From DASYQD01 sp963837455 (GTDB lineage: Bacteria > Acidobacteriota > Thermoanaerobaculia > Multivoradales > JAIOJS01), in assembly GCA_963837455.1 (NCBI GenBank), contig CAWINM010000010.1, positions 744,001 through 808,000 on the forward strand: a DNA stretch of 64,000 bases, in the 5' to 3' direction. Position 1 is the stretch's first letter, and each line of letters starts with the position of its first letter. Shown one piece after another: positions 31,124 to 40,445 of this stretch. The position numbers and the translations under genes are program-made. The notes under the pieces are model-generated. The model saw only the letters and a list, made by a program, of their open reading frames with translations. It was not told where the DNA came from and searched no databases.

Positions 31124-32338
31124 ATGAACGATCCACTCTCGGCCCGCATCGGTCTGGCGCTCGCCGGTGGCGGGCCCGAGGGCGCCATCTACGAGATCGG
31201 CGCGCTGCGCGCGCTCGAGGAGGCGATCGAGGGGCTCGACTTCAACGACGTCGACGTCTACGTCGGGGTGAGCGCCGGAGCCTGCATCGCCGCCAACCTC
31301 GCCAACCAGATCCCCATCGACGAAATGTGCCGCGCGCTCGCCGGCGGCGGCGAGCACCCCTTCCTGCCCGAGACCTTCCTGCAGCCGGCGATCGCCGAGT
31401 TCTTCCACCGCGGCACGCGGTTGCCGGGGCTGCTGCTCGAGTCGTTTCGCGAGTGGGCGGGGCATTCCGACCTGCCGCTCTCCGACTCGTTCATGCGGCT
31501 GACGCGGGCGCTGCCGGTGGCGGTGCTCGACAACGCTCCGGTGCGTACCTACCTGCGGCGCCTCTACGCCCAGGAGGGGCGCAGCGACGACTTCCGCCGG
31601 CTGCCGCGGCGGCTGGTGGTGGTGGCGGCCGAGCTCGAGAGCGGCGCCGCGGTCTGCTTCGGCGACCCTGGCCATGACGAGGTGCCGATCTCGTCGGCGG
31701 TGCAGGCGAGCATGGCGTTGCCGGGCCTCTACCCGCCGGTGGAGATCGACGGCCGTCACTACGTCGACGGCGTGCTGCTCAAGACCCTCCACGCCTCGGT
31801 GGCGCTCGACGACGGCGCCCGGCTGGTGCTCTGCGTCAACCCCATCGTGCCGGTCGACCTCCACAACGGCAACGGCGACAGCGACCACAAGCTCGTCGAC
31901 CATGGCCTCGGCGCGGTGCTCTCGCAGACCTTCCGCACCCTCATCCACTCCCGGCTGCAGGTGGGGCTCGCCGCCTATCGCGAGCGCTACCCGGGCGCCG
32001 ACGTGCTGCTCTTCGAGCCGCGGCGCACCGACTACCGGATGTTCTTCACCAACATCTTCACCTTCTCCTCGCGCAAGGCGGTGTGCGAGCACGCCTACCT
32101 CGCCACCCGCCGGGACCTGCGGGCGCGCGCCGACGAGCTGGCGCCGGTGCTCGCCCGCCACGGCCTGCGGCTGCGACGCGAGGCGCTGGCCGACGACGAG
32201 CGCACGGTGTGGCAGGGTCTCGGGCTGGTGCGCGCGGGGCAGAACGGGCGCCCCGCCAACGACACGCTCGACCGCCTCTCGGCCACCCTCGACCGCCTCG
32301 AGGGTGTGCTCGACCGCCAGGCGCCGTCGGCGCGCTGA
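31124..32338 (+). CDS. Patatin-like phospholipase
   Basis: The protein has 404 residues. Patatin fold: oxyanion loop LALAGGGPEGAIYEIGAL (the common GGGxRG is GGGPEG), nucleophile in GVSAGA (Ser about 50) and the Asp of the catalytic dyad in YVDGVLLK (about 210). It hydrolyses acyl esters of phospholipids or neutral lipids, or could act on PHA. No signal peptide, so it is cytoplasmic. It has no SD and starts at ATG 31124, 34 bp after the phasin, probably in the same transcript. The location suggests turnover of a storage lipid; this is inference. Confidence 0.85.
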   Translation: MNDPLSARIGLALAGGGPEGAIYEIGALRALEEAIEGLDFNDVDVYVGVSAGACIAANLANQIPIDEMCRALAGGGEHPFLPETFLQPAIAEFFHRGTRLPGLLLESFREWAGHSDLPLSDSFMRLTRALPVAVLDNAPVRTYLRRLYAQEGRSDDFRRLPRRLVVVAAELESGAAVCFGDPGHDEVPISSAVQASMALPGLYPPVEIDGRHYVDGVLLKTLHASVALDDGARLVLCVNPIVPVDLHNGNGDSDHKLVDHGLGAVLSQTFRTLIHSRLQVGLAAYRERYPGADVLLFEPRRTDYRMFFTNIFTFSSRKAVCEHAYLATRRDLRARADELAPVLARHGLRLRREALADDERTVWQGLGLVRAGQNGRPANDTLDRLSATLDRLEGVLDRQAPSAR

Positions 32339-32387
32339 AGGCCGGGCGAGGGCGGCCCGGCCGGCCGCCGCGCCCGCCGCCGGGCGC

Positions 32388-32393
32388 TATGAT
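32388..32393 (+). promoter_or_regulatory. -10 box abutting the wax synthase start
   Basis: TATGAT ends 7 nt before GTG 32401, the spacing expected when the transcript begins at the start codon itself (leaderless). No SD is present upstream. Confidence 0.4.
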
Positions 32394-32400
32394 GCGGGCG

Positions 32401-33840
32401 GTGACAGCGCAGCAGTCCCCGCCCGCGGCAGGCGCGGCGCGCAGCGAGCCGATGGCGCCCGTCGATCGCGCCTGGCTGCGCATGGACGAGCCCGCCAACC
32501 TGATGGTCATCAATGGGCTCATGTTCTTCGCCGCGCCCCTCGAGCTGTCGCGGCTGCGCGCCATGCTGGGGCCACGGCTGGGCGGGGTGGCGCGGTTCCG
32601 GCAGCGAGCGGTGCGCCGTTCACGGACGCGCTGGGACTGGGAGGAGGTGGCGACGTTCGATGTCGCCGACTTCGTGGTGGAGAGGAGGCTGCCTCCCGCC
32701 TGCGGCGAGGCCGAGCTGCGGGCGTTCGTCGCCGCCGAGATGGCCCAGCCGCTGCCCCTCGACCGCCCCCTGTGGCGGGTCTACCTGCTCGACGGCTATG
32801 GTGGTGGGTCGGCACTGCTGTGGCGCCTGCACCACTGCATGGGCGACGGCATCGCGCTGATGGTGCTGATGCTGGCGATCACCGACCTCGACGCCGATGC
32901 CGATCGGCGGCAGGGGAACGGGACCTGGGGGAGCGACAACCCGCTGGCGGCGCTCTTCGGCAAGGAGCCGCTGTCCCCCCAGGACGCGGTGTCCCACCTC
33001 GAGCAGCTGCTGCCCGAGGGCGCGCGCCTGCTGGCCCGCCCCGCCGAGGTGCTCGCTGCCAGCAACCGCTGGCTGCGACGCGCCGCCGCGCTGCCGGCTT
33101 TCGCCCGCCTCGCCGGTCGCCGCGCCGACCCGCGCACGCTCAAGGGGACTCTCGGTGGCGAGAAGCGCGTCGCCTGGAGCCGCGCCGTGCCGCTCGAGCG
33201 GGTGCGCGCCGCCAAGGAGGCGGTTGGGGGGACCGTCAACGACGTGCTGCTCGCCATCATCGCCGGCGGCCTGCGCCGCTACCTGGTGCACCGCGGGGGG
33301 GCTGTCGGGCGCTCGTTCCGCGCCGTGGTGCCGGTGTCGCTGCGGCCGCTGTCGCGCATGAGCGATCTCGGCAACTGCTTCGGGCTGGTGTTCCTGCCGC
33401 TGCCGATCGGCATCGGTGAGCCAAGAGCGCGCCTGCGCGACCTGCAGCGACGGATGCGTGCGCTCAAGCGCTCGGTCGAGCCGGTGGTGGTGCTCACCCT
33501 GCTCGGCCTCCTCGGCCGCGTGCCGAAGGCGCTCCAGGACCTGGTGATCCGCATCTTCGGCACCAAGGGTACGGCGGTGCTCACCAGCGTGCCCGGGCCG
33601 GTGCGCCCGCTCTACGTCGCCGGCCAGCGGATCACCGGGCTGGTGTTCTGGGTGCCGCAAAGCGGCCGCCTCGGCCTCGGCATCAGCATCATGACCTACG
33701 ACGGGCAGGTGCGACTGGGCGTGGCGAGCGACGCCAACGTCGTTGCCGACCCCGAGGGGATCGTCGCCGGTTTCGAGGAGGAGCTGCAGTTCCTCGAGGA
33801 GCTCGCCGGCGCGCCCGCCGCGGAGCCCGGCGGAGCGTAG
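32401..33840 (+). CDS. Wax ester synthase / diacylglycerol acyltransferase (WS/DGAT)
   Basis: The protein has about 479 residues. It transfers acyl-CoA to fatty alcohol or diacylglycerol to make wax esters or triacylglycerol. The catalytic HHxxxDG motif is HHCMGDG (144-150), with the conserved N-terminal PVDRAWLRMDEP and the C-terminal PGP motif region (LTSVPGPVRPLYVAG). ATG 32389 and ATG 32452 are alternative starts; GTG 32401 is preferred because of the -10 box just upstream. It ends 5 bp from the convergent phoR. With patatin and phasin upstream it indicates neutral-lipid storage. Confidence 0.88.
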   Translation: MTAQQSPPAAGAARSEPMAPVDRAWLRMDEPANLMVINGLMFFAAPLELSRLRAMLGPRLGGVARFRQRAVRRSRTRWDWEEVATFDVADFVVERRLPPACGEAELRAFVAAEMAQPLPLDRPLWRVYLLDGYGGGSALLWRLHHCMGDGIALMVLMLAITDLDADADRRQGNGTWGSDNPLAALFGKEPLSPQDAVSHLEQLLPEGARLLARPAEVLAASNRWLRRAAALPAFARLAGRRADPRTLKGTLGGEKRVAWSRAVPLERVRAAKEAVGGTVNDVLLAIIAGGLRRYLVHRGGAVGRSFRAVVPVSLRPLSRMSDLGNCFGLVFLPLPIGIGEPRARLRDLQRRMRALKRSVEPVVVLTLLGLLGRVPKALQDLVIRIFGTKGTAVLTSVPGPVRPLYVAGQRITGLVFWVPQSGRLGLGISIMTYDGQVRLGVASDANVVADPEGIVAGFEEELQFLEELAGAPAAEPGGA

Positions 33841-33845
33841 CGGGC

Positions 33846-35615
33846 TTACGGCCCGGCCTCGGCGGGCTGCGCCGGCAGGTGGACGCGGAAGGTCGAGCCC
33901 ACCCCGGGCTCGCTCTCCACCTCGACGCGCCCGCCGTGCAGCTGTGCCACGTGCTTGACGATGGCGAGCCCGAGACCGGTGCCCCCCTCGCCGCGCGAGC
34001 GCGCGCGATCGACGCGGTAGAAGCGTTCGAACAGCCGCGGCAGGTGCTCGGCGGAGATGCCGATGCCGCTGTCGCGCACCTCGACGATCACCTCCGCTCC
34101 CTCGCGCCGCAGCTCGAGGCGTACCCGGCCACCCGGCCGGTTGTACTTGACGGCGTTGTCGAGCAGGTTGAGGAGCAGCCGCTCGAGGGCGTCCGCGTCG
34201 CCCGGCAGGATCAGCTCCGTGGCCTCCACCTCGAGGGTCACGCCGCGCTCGGCGGCGGCCGGGGCGATCACCTCGCGAGCGCGTCGTGCCAGGTCGCCGA
34301 GCGCCACCGGCTCGGGCTCCATCGCCCCCGCCGGGCTCTCCAGCCGCGAGAGGGTGAGCAGGTCCTCGAGCAGCGCCTGCAACCGCGCGCACTGCTCGAG
34401 GATGCGGCCGAGGAAGCGTGTCGCCGCCTCGGGGTCGGCGAGAGCGCCGTCGCGCAGGGTCTCGGCGAGGCCGCGGATGGCGGCGAGCGGCGTCTTGAGC
34501 TCGTGGGAGACGTTGGCGACGAAGTCGCGACGCACCTCGGTGAGTCGCACGAAGGGGCTGACGTCGCGCGCCACCACCACCACGCCGCGGCCGCCGCCGA
34601 GGGGCGCCGACAGCAGCGCCACGTGCCGCCGCTCGCCGCGTTCGAGCACCAGGTCGGCACCGCCGCCGGCGCCGCTGGCAAGCGTGGCGCTCACCAGCTG
34701 CTGCAAGCCCGGCTCGCGGGCGAGCTCGATCGGCAGCTTGCCGGCGACGCTGGTGCGGGTGGAGAAGAGGCGGGTGAACGCGGGGTTGGCGAGCAGCGCT
34801 CGCCCCTGGGCGTCGGTCACCAGCACCCCCTCCGCCATGCTGGCGAGGATCGAGCGCAGCTGGTCGCGCTCGCGCTCGGCCGCCGAGACCTGCGTCTCCG
34901 CCTGCTCGGCGAGACGGTTGAGGGCGGCGGCGAGGCCGGCGAGCTCTCCCTCCTCGGGCAGCGCCACGCGGTGGGCGAGCTCGCCGCCGGCGAAGCGGTC
35001 GGCGCTGGCGACGAGCCCGGTGAGCGGACGCACCAACGCCCGCGCCACCCACCAGGAGACGAGCGCCGTCGCCGCCACCGCCGCCAGCACCGCCAGCAGG
35101 GCTGCCTGGCCGAGCTCGCGCTCGAGGCCGGGAAGGGTGCGGATCGGTGCCGCCAGCCGCACCACCAGCCGCCGCTCCCCCGGCCCCGAAACGGCGCGCG
35201 CAGCATAGGCGTAGACGAGCCCGGTGGCGGCGCTGCGACGGACCGCGGTGCCGCTGCCGGTAGAGAGGGCCTGGGTCACCTCCGGCCGGCCTGCCTGGTT
35301 GTCGAGGCGGCGCAGGGCCTCGCCGCCGGGGCCGCCGTCGGCGAGCACGACGCCGTCGGCGTCGATCAGCGTCACCCTCACTTGCGAATCAGCGGCGATG
35401 CCGGCCACCCATGCTTGCAGCCCCTCCGGATGATGCTCGACCTGATCGGCGGCCAGCGGCGCGAGCAGGGCGCTGGTCTCCAAGAGCTCGCTGGCGGCGA
35501 TGCTCTCGAAGTGGCGCGGCAGCAGCCAGAGCAGCAGGAGGGCGACGAGACCGAGAGCCGAGAACGCCGGCCACAAGAGGGCGAGCCGCAGCCTGGCGGC
35601 GAAGGAGAGACGCAC
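33846..35615 (-). CDS. PhoR-like sensor histidine kinase
   Basis: The protein has 589 residues. TM helices at about 12-32 and 171-192 flank a periplasmic sensor domain. Then HAMP (about 193-245), PAS (about 250-360) and HisKA with the phospho-His in FVANVSHELKTPLAAIRG (His 371), followed by the ATPase motifs NLLDNAVKYNRPGG (N), DSGIGIS (G1), FERFYRVDRARS (F) and GTGLGLAIVKH (G2). This architecture is that of PhoR, the phosphate sensor. The GTG start at 35615 has no obvious SD. It follows phoB by 51 bp. No pst genes are nearby, so the signal is inferred. Confidence 0.85.
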   Translation of the reverse strand: MRLSFAARLRLALLWPAFSALGLVALLLLWLLPRHFESIAASELLETSALLAPLAADQVEHHPEGLQAWVAGIAADSQVRVTLIDADGVVLADGGPGGEALRRLDNQAGRPEVTQALSTGSGTAVRRSAATGLVYAYAARAVSGPGERRLVVRLAAPIRTLPGLERELGQAALLAVLAAVAATALVSWWVARALVRPLTGLVASADRFAGGELAHRVALPEEGELAGLAAALNRLAEQAETQVSAAERERDQLRSILASMAEGVLVTDAQGRALLANPAFTRLFSTRTSVAGKLPIELAREPGLQQLVSATLASGAGGGADLVLERGERRHVALLSAPLGGGRGVVVVARDVSPFVRLTEVRRDFVANVSHELKTPLAAIRGLAETLRDGALADPEAATRFLGRILEQCARLQALLEDLLTLSRLESPAGAMEPEPVALGDLARRAREVIAPAAAERGVTLEVEATELILPGDADALERLLLNLLDNAVKYNRPGGRVRLELRREGAEVIVEVRDSGIGISAEHLPRLFERFYRVDRARSRGEGGTGLGLAIVKHVAQLHGGRVEVESEPGVGSTFRVHLPAQPAEAGP

Positions 35616-35666
35616 GTCAGCGGCACCCGCTGGCGGCTGCCGTGCTCGGCCGCACCTGCCGATTCC

Positions 35667-36344
35667 CTACGCCCGCAGCCGGTAGCCGACGCCGATCACC
35701 GTCTCGATGCGGTCGGCCTCGGTGGCGAGCTTGCGGCGCAACCGGCGCACGTGGGTGTCGACGGTGCGGCTGTCGACGTCCTCGGCGTAGCCCCAGACCT
35801 CGGACAGCAGCTGGGCCCGGGTCTGCACCCGCCCCTGCCGCTCGAGCAGCAGCTGCAGCAGCCGGAACTCGGTGGCGGTGAGCGGCAGCGGCGCGCCGCC
35901 GAGCTGCGCCTCGTGGGCGGTGGGGTCGAGGCGAATGCCCCCCGCCTCCAGCACCGCCGGCGCCGGTGCACCGTCGCCGCGGCGCAGCACCGCCTTGATG
36001 CGCAGCGTCAGCTCGCGCGGGCTGAACGGCTTGGTGATGTAGTCGTCCGCCCCCAGCTCGAGCCCCACCACGCGGTCGACCTCCTCGGCACGGGCGGTGA
36101 GCATCACCAGCGGGATGCGCGAGGTCGCCGGATCGCGCTTGAGCGCCCGCGTCAGCTCGAGGCCGTCGAGGCCGGGCAGCATGAGGTCGAGCACGATGAG
36201 GTCGGGAGGCCGGCGGCGCACGGCGTCGAGAGCGGTGTCGCCGCGCCCGTGCACCTCGACCAGGAAGCCCTCCCGCGCCAGGTTGTAGCGCACGACCTCG
36301 GCGAGATCGGGCTCGTCCTCGACCACGGCAATCCGCGGCGGCAT
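35667..36344 (-). CDS. PhoB-like OmpR-family response regulator
   Basis: The protein has 225 residues. The receiver domain (1-120) has the acidic pocket EDEPD, phospho-Asp 53 (VLDLMLPG), Thr (LTARAEE) and Lys (YITKPFSPREL). The winged-helix output (about 130-225) ends with DTHVRRLRRKL and GVGYRLRA, typical for PhoB/OmpR. It is the partner of the kinase encoded 51 bp downstream. Regulation of phosphate uptake is the usual role, but targets are not visible here. Confidence 0.9.
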   Translation of the reverse strand: MPPRIAVVEDEPDLAEVVRYNLAREGFLVEVHGRGDTALDAVRRRPPDLIVLDLMLPGLDGLELTRALKRDPATSRIPLVMLTARAEEVDRVVGLELGADDYITKPFSPRELTLRIKAVLRRGDGAPAPAVLEAGGIRLDPTAHEAQLGGAPLPLTATEFRLLQLLLERQGRVQTRAQLLSEVWGYAEDVDSRTVDTHVRRLRRKLATEADRIETVIGVGYRLRA

Positions 36345-36401
36345 GCGCGTGAAGCTAGCACACCGATGGGACCGTGGTGTGTCTCGGCGCGGGCCGCCGG
36401 C

Positions 36402-37202
36402 TCACGGCCGGTAGGTGCCGAAGCTCCACAGGTTTCCCTCGAGGTCGCGGCAGCTGGACTCGCGCGAGCCATAGTCGGTATCGCGCGGCGGCTGGACGAC
36501 GGTGGCGCCGGCGGCGACGGCGCGCGCGTGGTGTGCGTCGGCGTCGGCGACCACTACGTAGATTCCCTGGTTGACGCCGCCCAGCCGCCGCGCGGTGGCG
36601 AGACCGAGGTCGTTCTCGCGGTGCGAGCCGAGCATCACCATCCCGACATCGGCGCGCAGCTCGGCGTGGACGATGACGTCGTCGGGTCCCGGCACCACCA
36701 GCGCCGGGTGCAGACCGAAGGCCCGCTCGAGCCAGTCGATGGCCGCCCGCGCGTCGTCGTATTGGAGGCACGGGGTCACGCCAGCGGCGCCTTCGGGGCG
36801 ATAGGTGCCGATCGTCCAGAGGTTCCCTTCGGGGTCGCGGCAGGTGTAGCCGCGTGAGCCGTAGCTGGTGTCGGCGAGCGGCGCCACGACGGCGGCGCCG
36901 GCGGCGACGGCGCGCCGGTGGTGGGCATCGGGATCGCTCACCACCAGGCAGTTGCCCTGGTTGCTGCCGCCGAGGCGGCGCGGGCTGCGCAGCGCGAGCG
37001 CGTCGTCGTTGGCGGGCCCCAGCATTACCAGCCCATCGCCGAAGCGCAGCTCGGCGTGGCCGACGGTGCCGTCGGGAGCATCGTAGAGCGCGTGCGGCTC
37101 GAAGCCGAGCGCGGCGCCCATCCAGGCGACGGCGGCTCGTGCCTCCTCATAGCGCAGGAAGGGGATGACGGAGGTGGTGACGGTGGTGGTGGTGGCGGTC
37201 AT
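36402..37202 (-). CDS. Tandem VOC-fold protein (PhnB/glyoxalase-like)
   Basis: The protein has 266 residues made of two similar VOC modules (about 10-130 and 140-266), each with the paired beta-alpha-beta elements (for example VTPCLQYDDARAAIDWLERA and the matching SVIPFLRYEEARAAVAWMGA). A tandem repeat in one chain fills the usual dimer site, and each half keeps the CRDPEGNLW or CRDLEGNLW end. The classical metal set cannot be assigned by eye, so glyoxalase or dioxygenase activity is not claimed. GGAGG lies before ATG 37202. It is on the same strand as the AraC regulator, 146 bp away. Confidence 0.82.
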   Translation of the reverse strand: MTATTTTVTTSVIPFLRYEEARAAVAWMGAALGFEPHALYDAPDGTVGHAELRFGDGLVMLGPANDDALALRSPRRLGGSNQGNCLVVSDPDAHHRRAVAAGAAVVAPLADTSYGSRGYTCRDPEGNLWTIGTYRPEGAAGVTPCLQYDDARAAIDWLERAFGLHPALVVPGPDDVIVHAELRADVGMVMLGSHRENDLGLATARRLGGVNQGIYVVVADADAHHARAVAAGATVVQPPRDTDYGSRESSCRDLEGNLWSFGTYRP

Positions 37203-37348
37203 GGCGCGATCCTCCTCGCGCCGCGAATGTGTGGGTTTGTCAGCGGGCGGCGCGAGGAGAGCCTAGGCGGCGCGCGGTGCGCCGTCTTGGAGAAAACTTA
37301 CCGGCAGCTCGCGCGATGGGATTTGGCGCCGCCCCGGCGCGCGCCGGC

Positions 37349-38284
37349 TCACGCGTGGGAGGGCTCGCCGCGCACTCGCACGTCTCGCGACTCGCGGTCC
37401 GGTGTGGCGCCGCCGAGCCAGCCACCGCCGTCCGGCAACCGTCGCGCCAGCAGCTGCCGGGGCGTGCAGCCGGCAAAGGCGCGGCAATCGCGGATGAGGT
37501 GCGCCTGATCGTAGTAGCCGCAGTCGAGGGCGAGCCCCACCCAGCGAACCACCCTGGCGCCCTGGAGGTGTTCGGCGAAGCGGGCAAAGCGCAGGATGCG
37601 CGCCAGCCGCTTGGGGGCGAGGCCGAGCTGGCGCCGGAAGCGGTCGATAAGGTGCTTCTGGCTCCAGCCGGCCGCCGCCGCGAGCGGGCCGATGGCGGCG
37701 GTGCCGCCGCTGTCGGCGAGGCGCCGCCACGCCCAGGCGACGGCGGGCGACGGCTCGGGCGCCCCCGCCAGGCGGCGCAGCAGCGCCTCGTCGAGGGCGC
37801 GGAAGCGCGCCTCCCAGCCGCGCCCCTCGGCGAGCCGCGCGACCAGCTCATCGCCACCGGCCCCCAGCGCCACGGCGATCGGCACGCTGCGACCGGAGAG
37901 CTCGGCGAGCGGCAGGGCGAGCAGCCGGCAGGCGCCGAGCGGGGTGAGGTCGACCTGCACCCCGAGCGTGGGGCCCGTCGCCTGGGTCTCGGCGAAGGAG
38001 TCGTAGAGCCCGGCGACGAAGCTGTCGCAGAGGGCGGCGTCGTCGATCGCGCCGGCCGGTGTGCCGATCCGGTAGGGGGAGCCGAAGTTGAAGATCAGGG
38101 GCACCTTGGTGGTGGGCAGCTCGCGCCGGATGGGGCCGGGCGACATCGACTCGCTCCACCCGCAGTAGGTGCCGTGGACGAGGCCGGCGAGCGCCGTGGG
38201 TGGAGGTCGCCGCACCATCTCCCAGCTGCCGAGGGCGGACTCGTGGCGGACGACCTGCGACGCGGGTCCGTGATCGGCGGCCAT
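37349..38284 (-). CDS. AraC-family transcriptional regulator
   Basis: The protein has 311 residues. An N-terminal effector-binding part (about 30-180) is followed by two C-terminal HTH motifs (about 195-290: AAAAGWSQKHLIDRFRRQLG, then CGYYDQAHLIRDCRAFAG and CTPRQLLARRLP). It probably controls the VOC gene downstream, which has the same direction. The N-terminal ligand is unknown. GGGGA precedes the ATG. Confidence 0.85.
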   Translation of the reverse strand: MAADHGPASQVVRHESALGSWEMVRRPPPTALAGLVHGTYCGWSESMSPGPIRRELPTTKVPLIFNFGSPYRIGTPAGAIDDAALCDSFVAGLYDSFAETQATGPTLGVQVDLTPLGACRLLALPLAELSGRSVPIAVALGAGGDELVARLAEGRGWEARFRALDEALLRRLAGAPEPSPAVAWAWRRLADSGGTAAIGPLAAAAGWSQKHLIDRFRRQLGLAPKRLARILRFARFAEHLQGARVVRWVGLALDCGYYDQAHLIRDCRAFAGCTPRQLLARRLPDGGGWLGGATPDRESRDVRVRGEPSHA

Positions 38285-38320
38285 GGTCCCCGGTGGTGCC
38301 CGATCGGGCCGCGGCGCCCT

Positions 38321-40207
38321 TCAGCTCCCCTTGCGCAGCGCCAGGAACAAACCGAGCAGGAAGAGCAACCCGTAGAGCGGCCACGGGCCGTGGAAGGCGG
38401 CGAGGATGGCGCCGGCGACGATGCAGAAGCCGCCGAGCAGCGTGCCGCGGAGACCGGCGAAGGGGTTCTCGGGGTGCTGCCTGGTGGCCTTGTCGAGGGC
38501 GCGCAGCCCCTGCGTCACCAGCATCGGCATCTTGACCAGGGCGTCGACCAGCTCGGGGGCGCCGCGCAGACTCTCCTTGGCCACCCGCAGCGGGCTGAAC
38601 TGCTGCAGGAAGATGCGATTGATGTGCTTCTGCGAGACCTTGGCGACGTCGAAGCCGGGGAGCAGCAGCTGTCCCACCCCCTCGAAGGTGACGATGGCCT
38701 TGACCATCAGCACCATCTCGACCGGGAAGTACATGTGGAACTGGCCGCCGCGGGCGACCGACTCCATGATCAGCTGGCCGAGCGAGAACTCCTCGAAGTT
38801 GGCGGTGCGGTACCAGCGCCTGCAGATCTCCTCGACCTCGCGCTGAAATCCCTTGGGGGCGCTCCTGGTGGTGGTGTCGGCGAGCGCCGAGAGGTAGCGC
38901 GCGGCGTTCTCGGCGTCGCCGGTCACCATGCAGTAGTAGTAGTAGAGCATCGTCCGCTTGAGCTCCTCGTCGAAGCGGCCGACCATGCCGAGGTCGATGA
39001 AGCCGGCCTTGGGGCCGGGCATCACGATCAGGTTGCCGGGATGCAGGTCGGCGTGGAAGAAGCCGTCGCGGTAGAGCATGCGGATGATCGCCGAGGCGCC
39101 GAGGTCGATGATCCGCTCGCGCTCCTCGCGCGGCAGCTCGCGGGCTGCCGGCGAGTCGGGCTTGAGGCCGTCGAAGAACTCCATCGTCAGCACGCTGGGC
39201 CCGGTGAGGTGGCGATAGATGCGTGGGAAGACGATGTCGGGCTGGTCGCGGAAGTTGGCGGCGAAGGTCTCGGCGTTGTCGGCCTCGAGGCGCAGGTCGA
39301 CCTCGCGCAGCGTGTAGTGGCAGAACTCGTCGATCACCCGCTTGGGCTGGAAGCGGCCGGCGATGATTTGCAGGAAGCTGCCCAGCGTCTTGAGCAGCAC
39401 CACGTCGCGGCGCAGCGTCTCGCGGATGCCGGGCTTGACCACCTTGATCACCACGCGCTCGCCGCTGGGCAAGGTCGCCAGGTGGATCTGGCCGATCGAG
39501 GCCGAGCCGATCGGCCGCCGCTGGATGCTCGCGAAGGCGCGCTGCGGGTCGATGCCGAGATCCTTCGCCACCAGCTCGACGAAGCGGTCGTAGGGCACCG
39601 CCGGCAGGCGGTCGAGCAGGTTCTTGAGCTCGTCGGTGACGGCGCGCGGCAGGATGTCCTCGCGCAGCGAGAGGATCTGTCCGAGCTTGATGTAGGTGGG
39701 GCCGAGGATCTCCAGTCGCCGCCGCAGCTGCACCGGGAAGGGCAGGTCGCGCATCGCCGGGTCGACGAAGGGCCCGCCGAGGGCGGCGAGGATGCGCGCG
39801 AGCAGGATGCGCAGGCCGCGCGGGGCGGTGCGCGGGCGGTCGCGCAGCCACACGCGCAGGCCGCCGAAGAAGAGGCCGAGGAAGTGGCGGTGGGTGGCGC
39901 GGAAACGACGCCACAGCGTCGGCGTCGGCGGCTCGATGTAGAGCTCGAAACCGGCGCGATCGTCGTCGTCCGGGCTCGGCGGGGGTGGGGATTCGGGCTC
40001 CGCTGCGCCGAGGCGGTCAGCCACGGCAGGGGTATCGGCCGGGGGCGAGCCCGGCGCGGCGGGACCTGCGACGTCGCCGCTCGGCGCCGAGGCAGCCTCT
40101 GCGTCCACCTGGAGGGTCGCCACCTTCGCCGGCAGCGGTCCGCTGGTGGGGTCTCCCGCGAGCGACGCTTCGGGCGCCGCGGGCGGCGACTGTTGGTGAG
40201 GCATCAT
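38321..40207 (-). CDS. UbiB/AarF/ABC1-family atypical protein kinase with long N-terminal extension
   Basis: The protein has about 628 residues. The family supports quinone synthesis. Hallmarks are the KxGQ region (ILGPTYIKLGQILSLREDIL), the Ala-rich nucleotide loop (GSASIGQIHLATLPSGERVV), the lysine of VIKVVKPG, catalytic HADLHPGN and the metal Asp in FIDLGMVGRF. A hydrophobic C-terminal tail (about 605-625) could anchor it to the membrane. The first 85 residues are Pro/Ala/Glu-rich and unstructured, longer than usual. The start is ambiguous between ATG 40207 and ATG 40204; a TACAAT ends 6 nt before the latter. HMG-CoA reductase is upstream, so both touch isoprenoid quinones. Confidence 0.88.
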   Translation of the reverse strand: MMPHQQSPPAAPEASLAGDPTSGPLPAKVATLQVDAEAASAPSGDVAGPAAPGSPPADTPAVADRLGAAEPESPPPPSPDDDDRAGFELYIEPPTPTLWRRFRATHRHFLGLFFGGLRVWLRDRPRTAPRGLRILLARILAALGGPFVDPAMRDLPFPVQLRRRLEILGPTYIKLGQILSLREDILPRAVTDELKNLLDRLPAVPYDRFVELVAKDLGIDPQRAFASIQRRPIGSASIGQIHLATLPSGERVVIKVVKPGIRETLRRDVVLLKTLGSFLQIIAGRFQPKRVIDEFCHYTLREVDLRLEADNAETFAANFRDQPDIVFPRIYRHLTGPSVLTMEFFDGLKPDSPAARELPREERERIIDLGASAIIRMLYRDGFFHADLHPGNLIVMPGPKAGFIDLGMVGRFDEELKRTMLYYYYCMVTGDAENAARYLSALADTTTRSAPKGFQREVEEICRRWYRTANFEEFSLGQLIMESVARGGQFHMYFPVEMVLMVKAIVTFEGVGQLLLPGFDVAKVSQKHINRIFLQQFSPLRVAKESLRGAPELVDALVKMPMLVTQGLRALDKATRQHPENPFAGLRGTLLGGFCIVAGAILAAFHGPWPLYGLLFLLGLFLALRKGS

Positions 40208-40210
40208 GGC

Positions 40211-40216
40211 ATTGTA
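40211..40216 (-). promoter_or_regulatory. -10 box abutting the UbiB-family start
   Basis: TACAAT on the minus strand ends exactly 6 nt before ATG 40204, giving a leaderless transcript if used. No -35 is evident. Confidence 0.35.
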
Positions 40217-40445
40217 CGGCCGCCGGCAGAGGGCGCCGCCCCGATCGACGCCGCCGGGCCGCGGCAGGCGGCCCGCTGGTATGGTGTCGGGGGGCTGCAG
40301 GTCGCTGTTGCGCACCTCGAAAGCTGGCGGATCCCCGTCGGGTCCGCACGTCCTGCGCAGCCCCTATCGTCCTGCGGCGAGAGGTGGGCTGTCGCCGCGT
40401 GCGCGGGCGGCGCCCCACTCGCTCCGGGGTGGCCGCCGGCCGGCG

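Noticed and set aside
33879..36857. A plus-strand frame of about 990 codons
   Set aside because: It is antisense to phoR, phoB and the VOC gene; composition-driven shadow.
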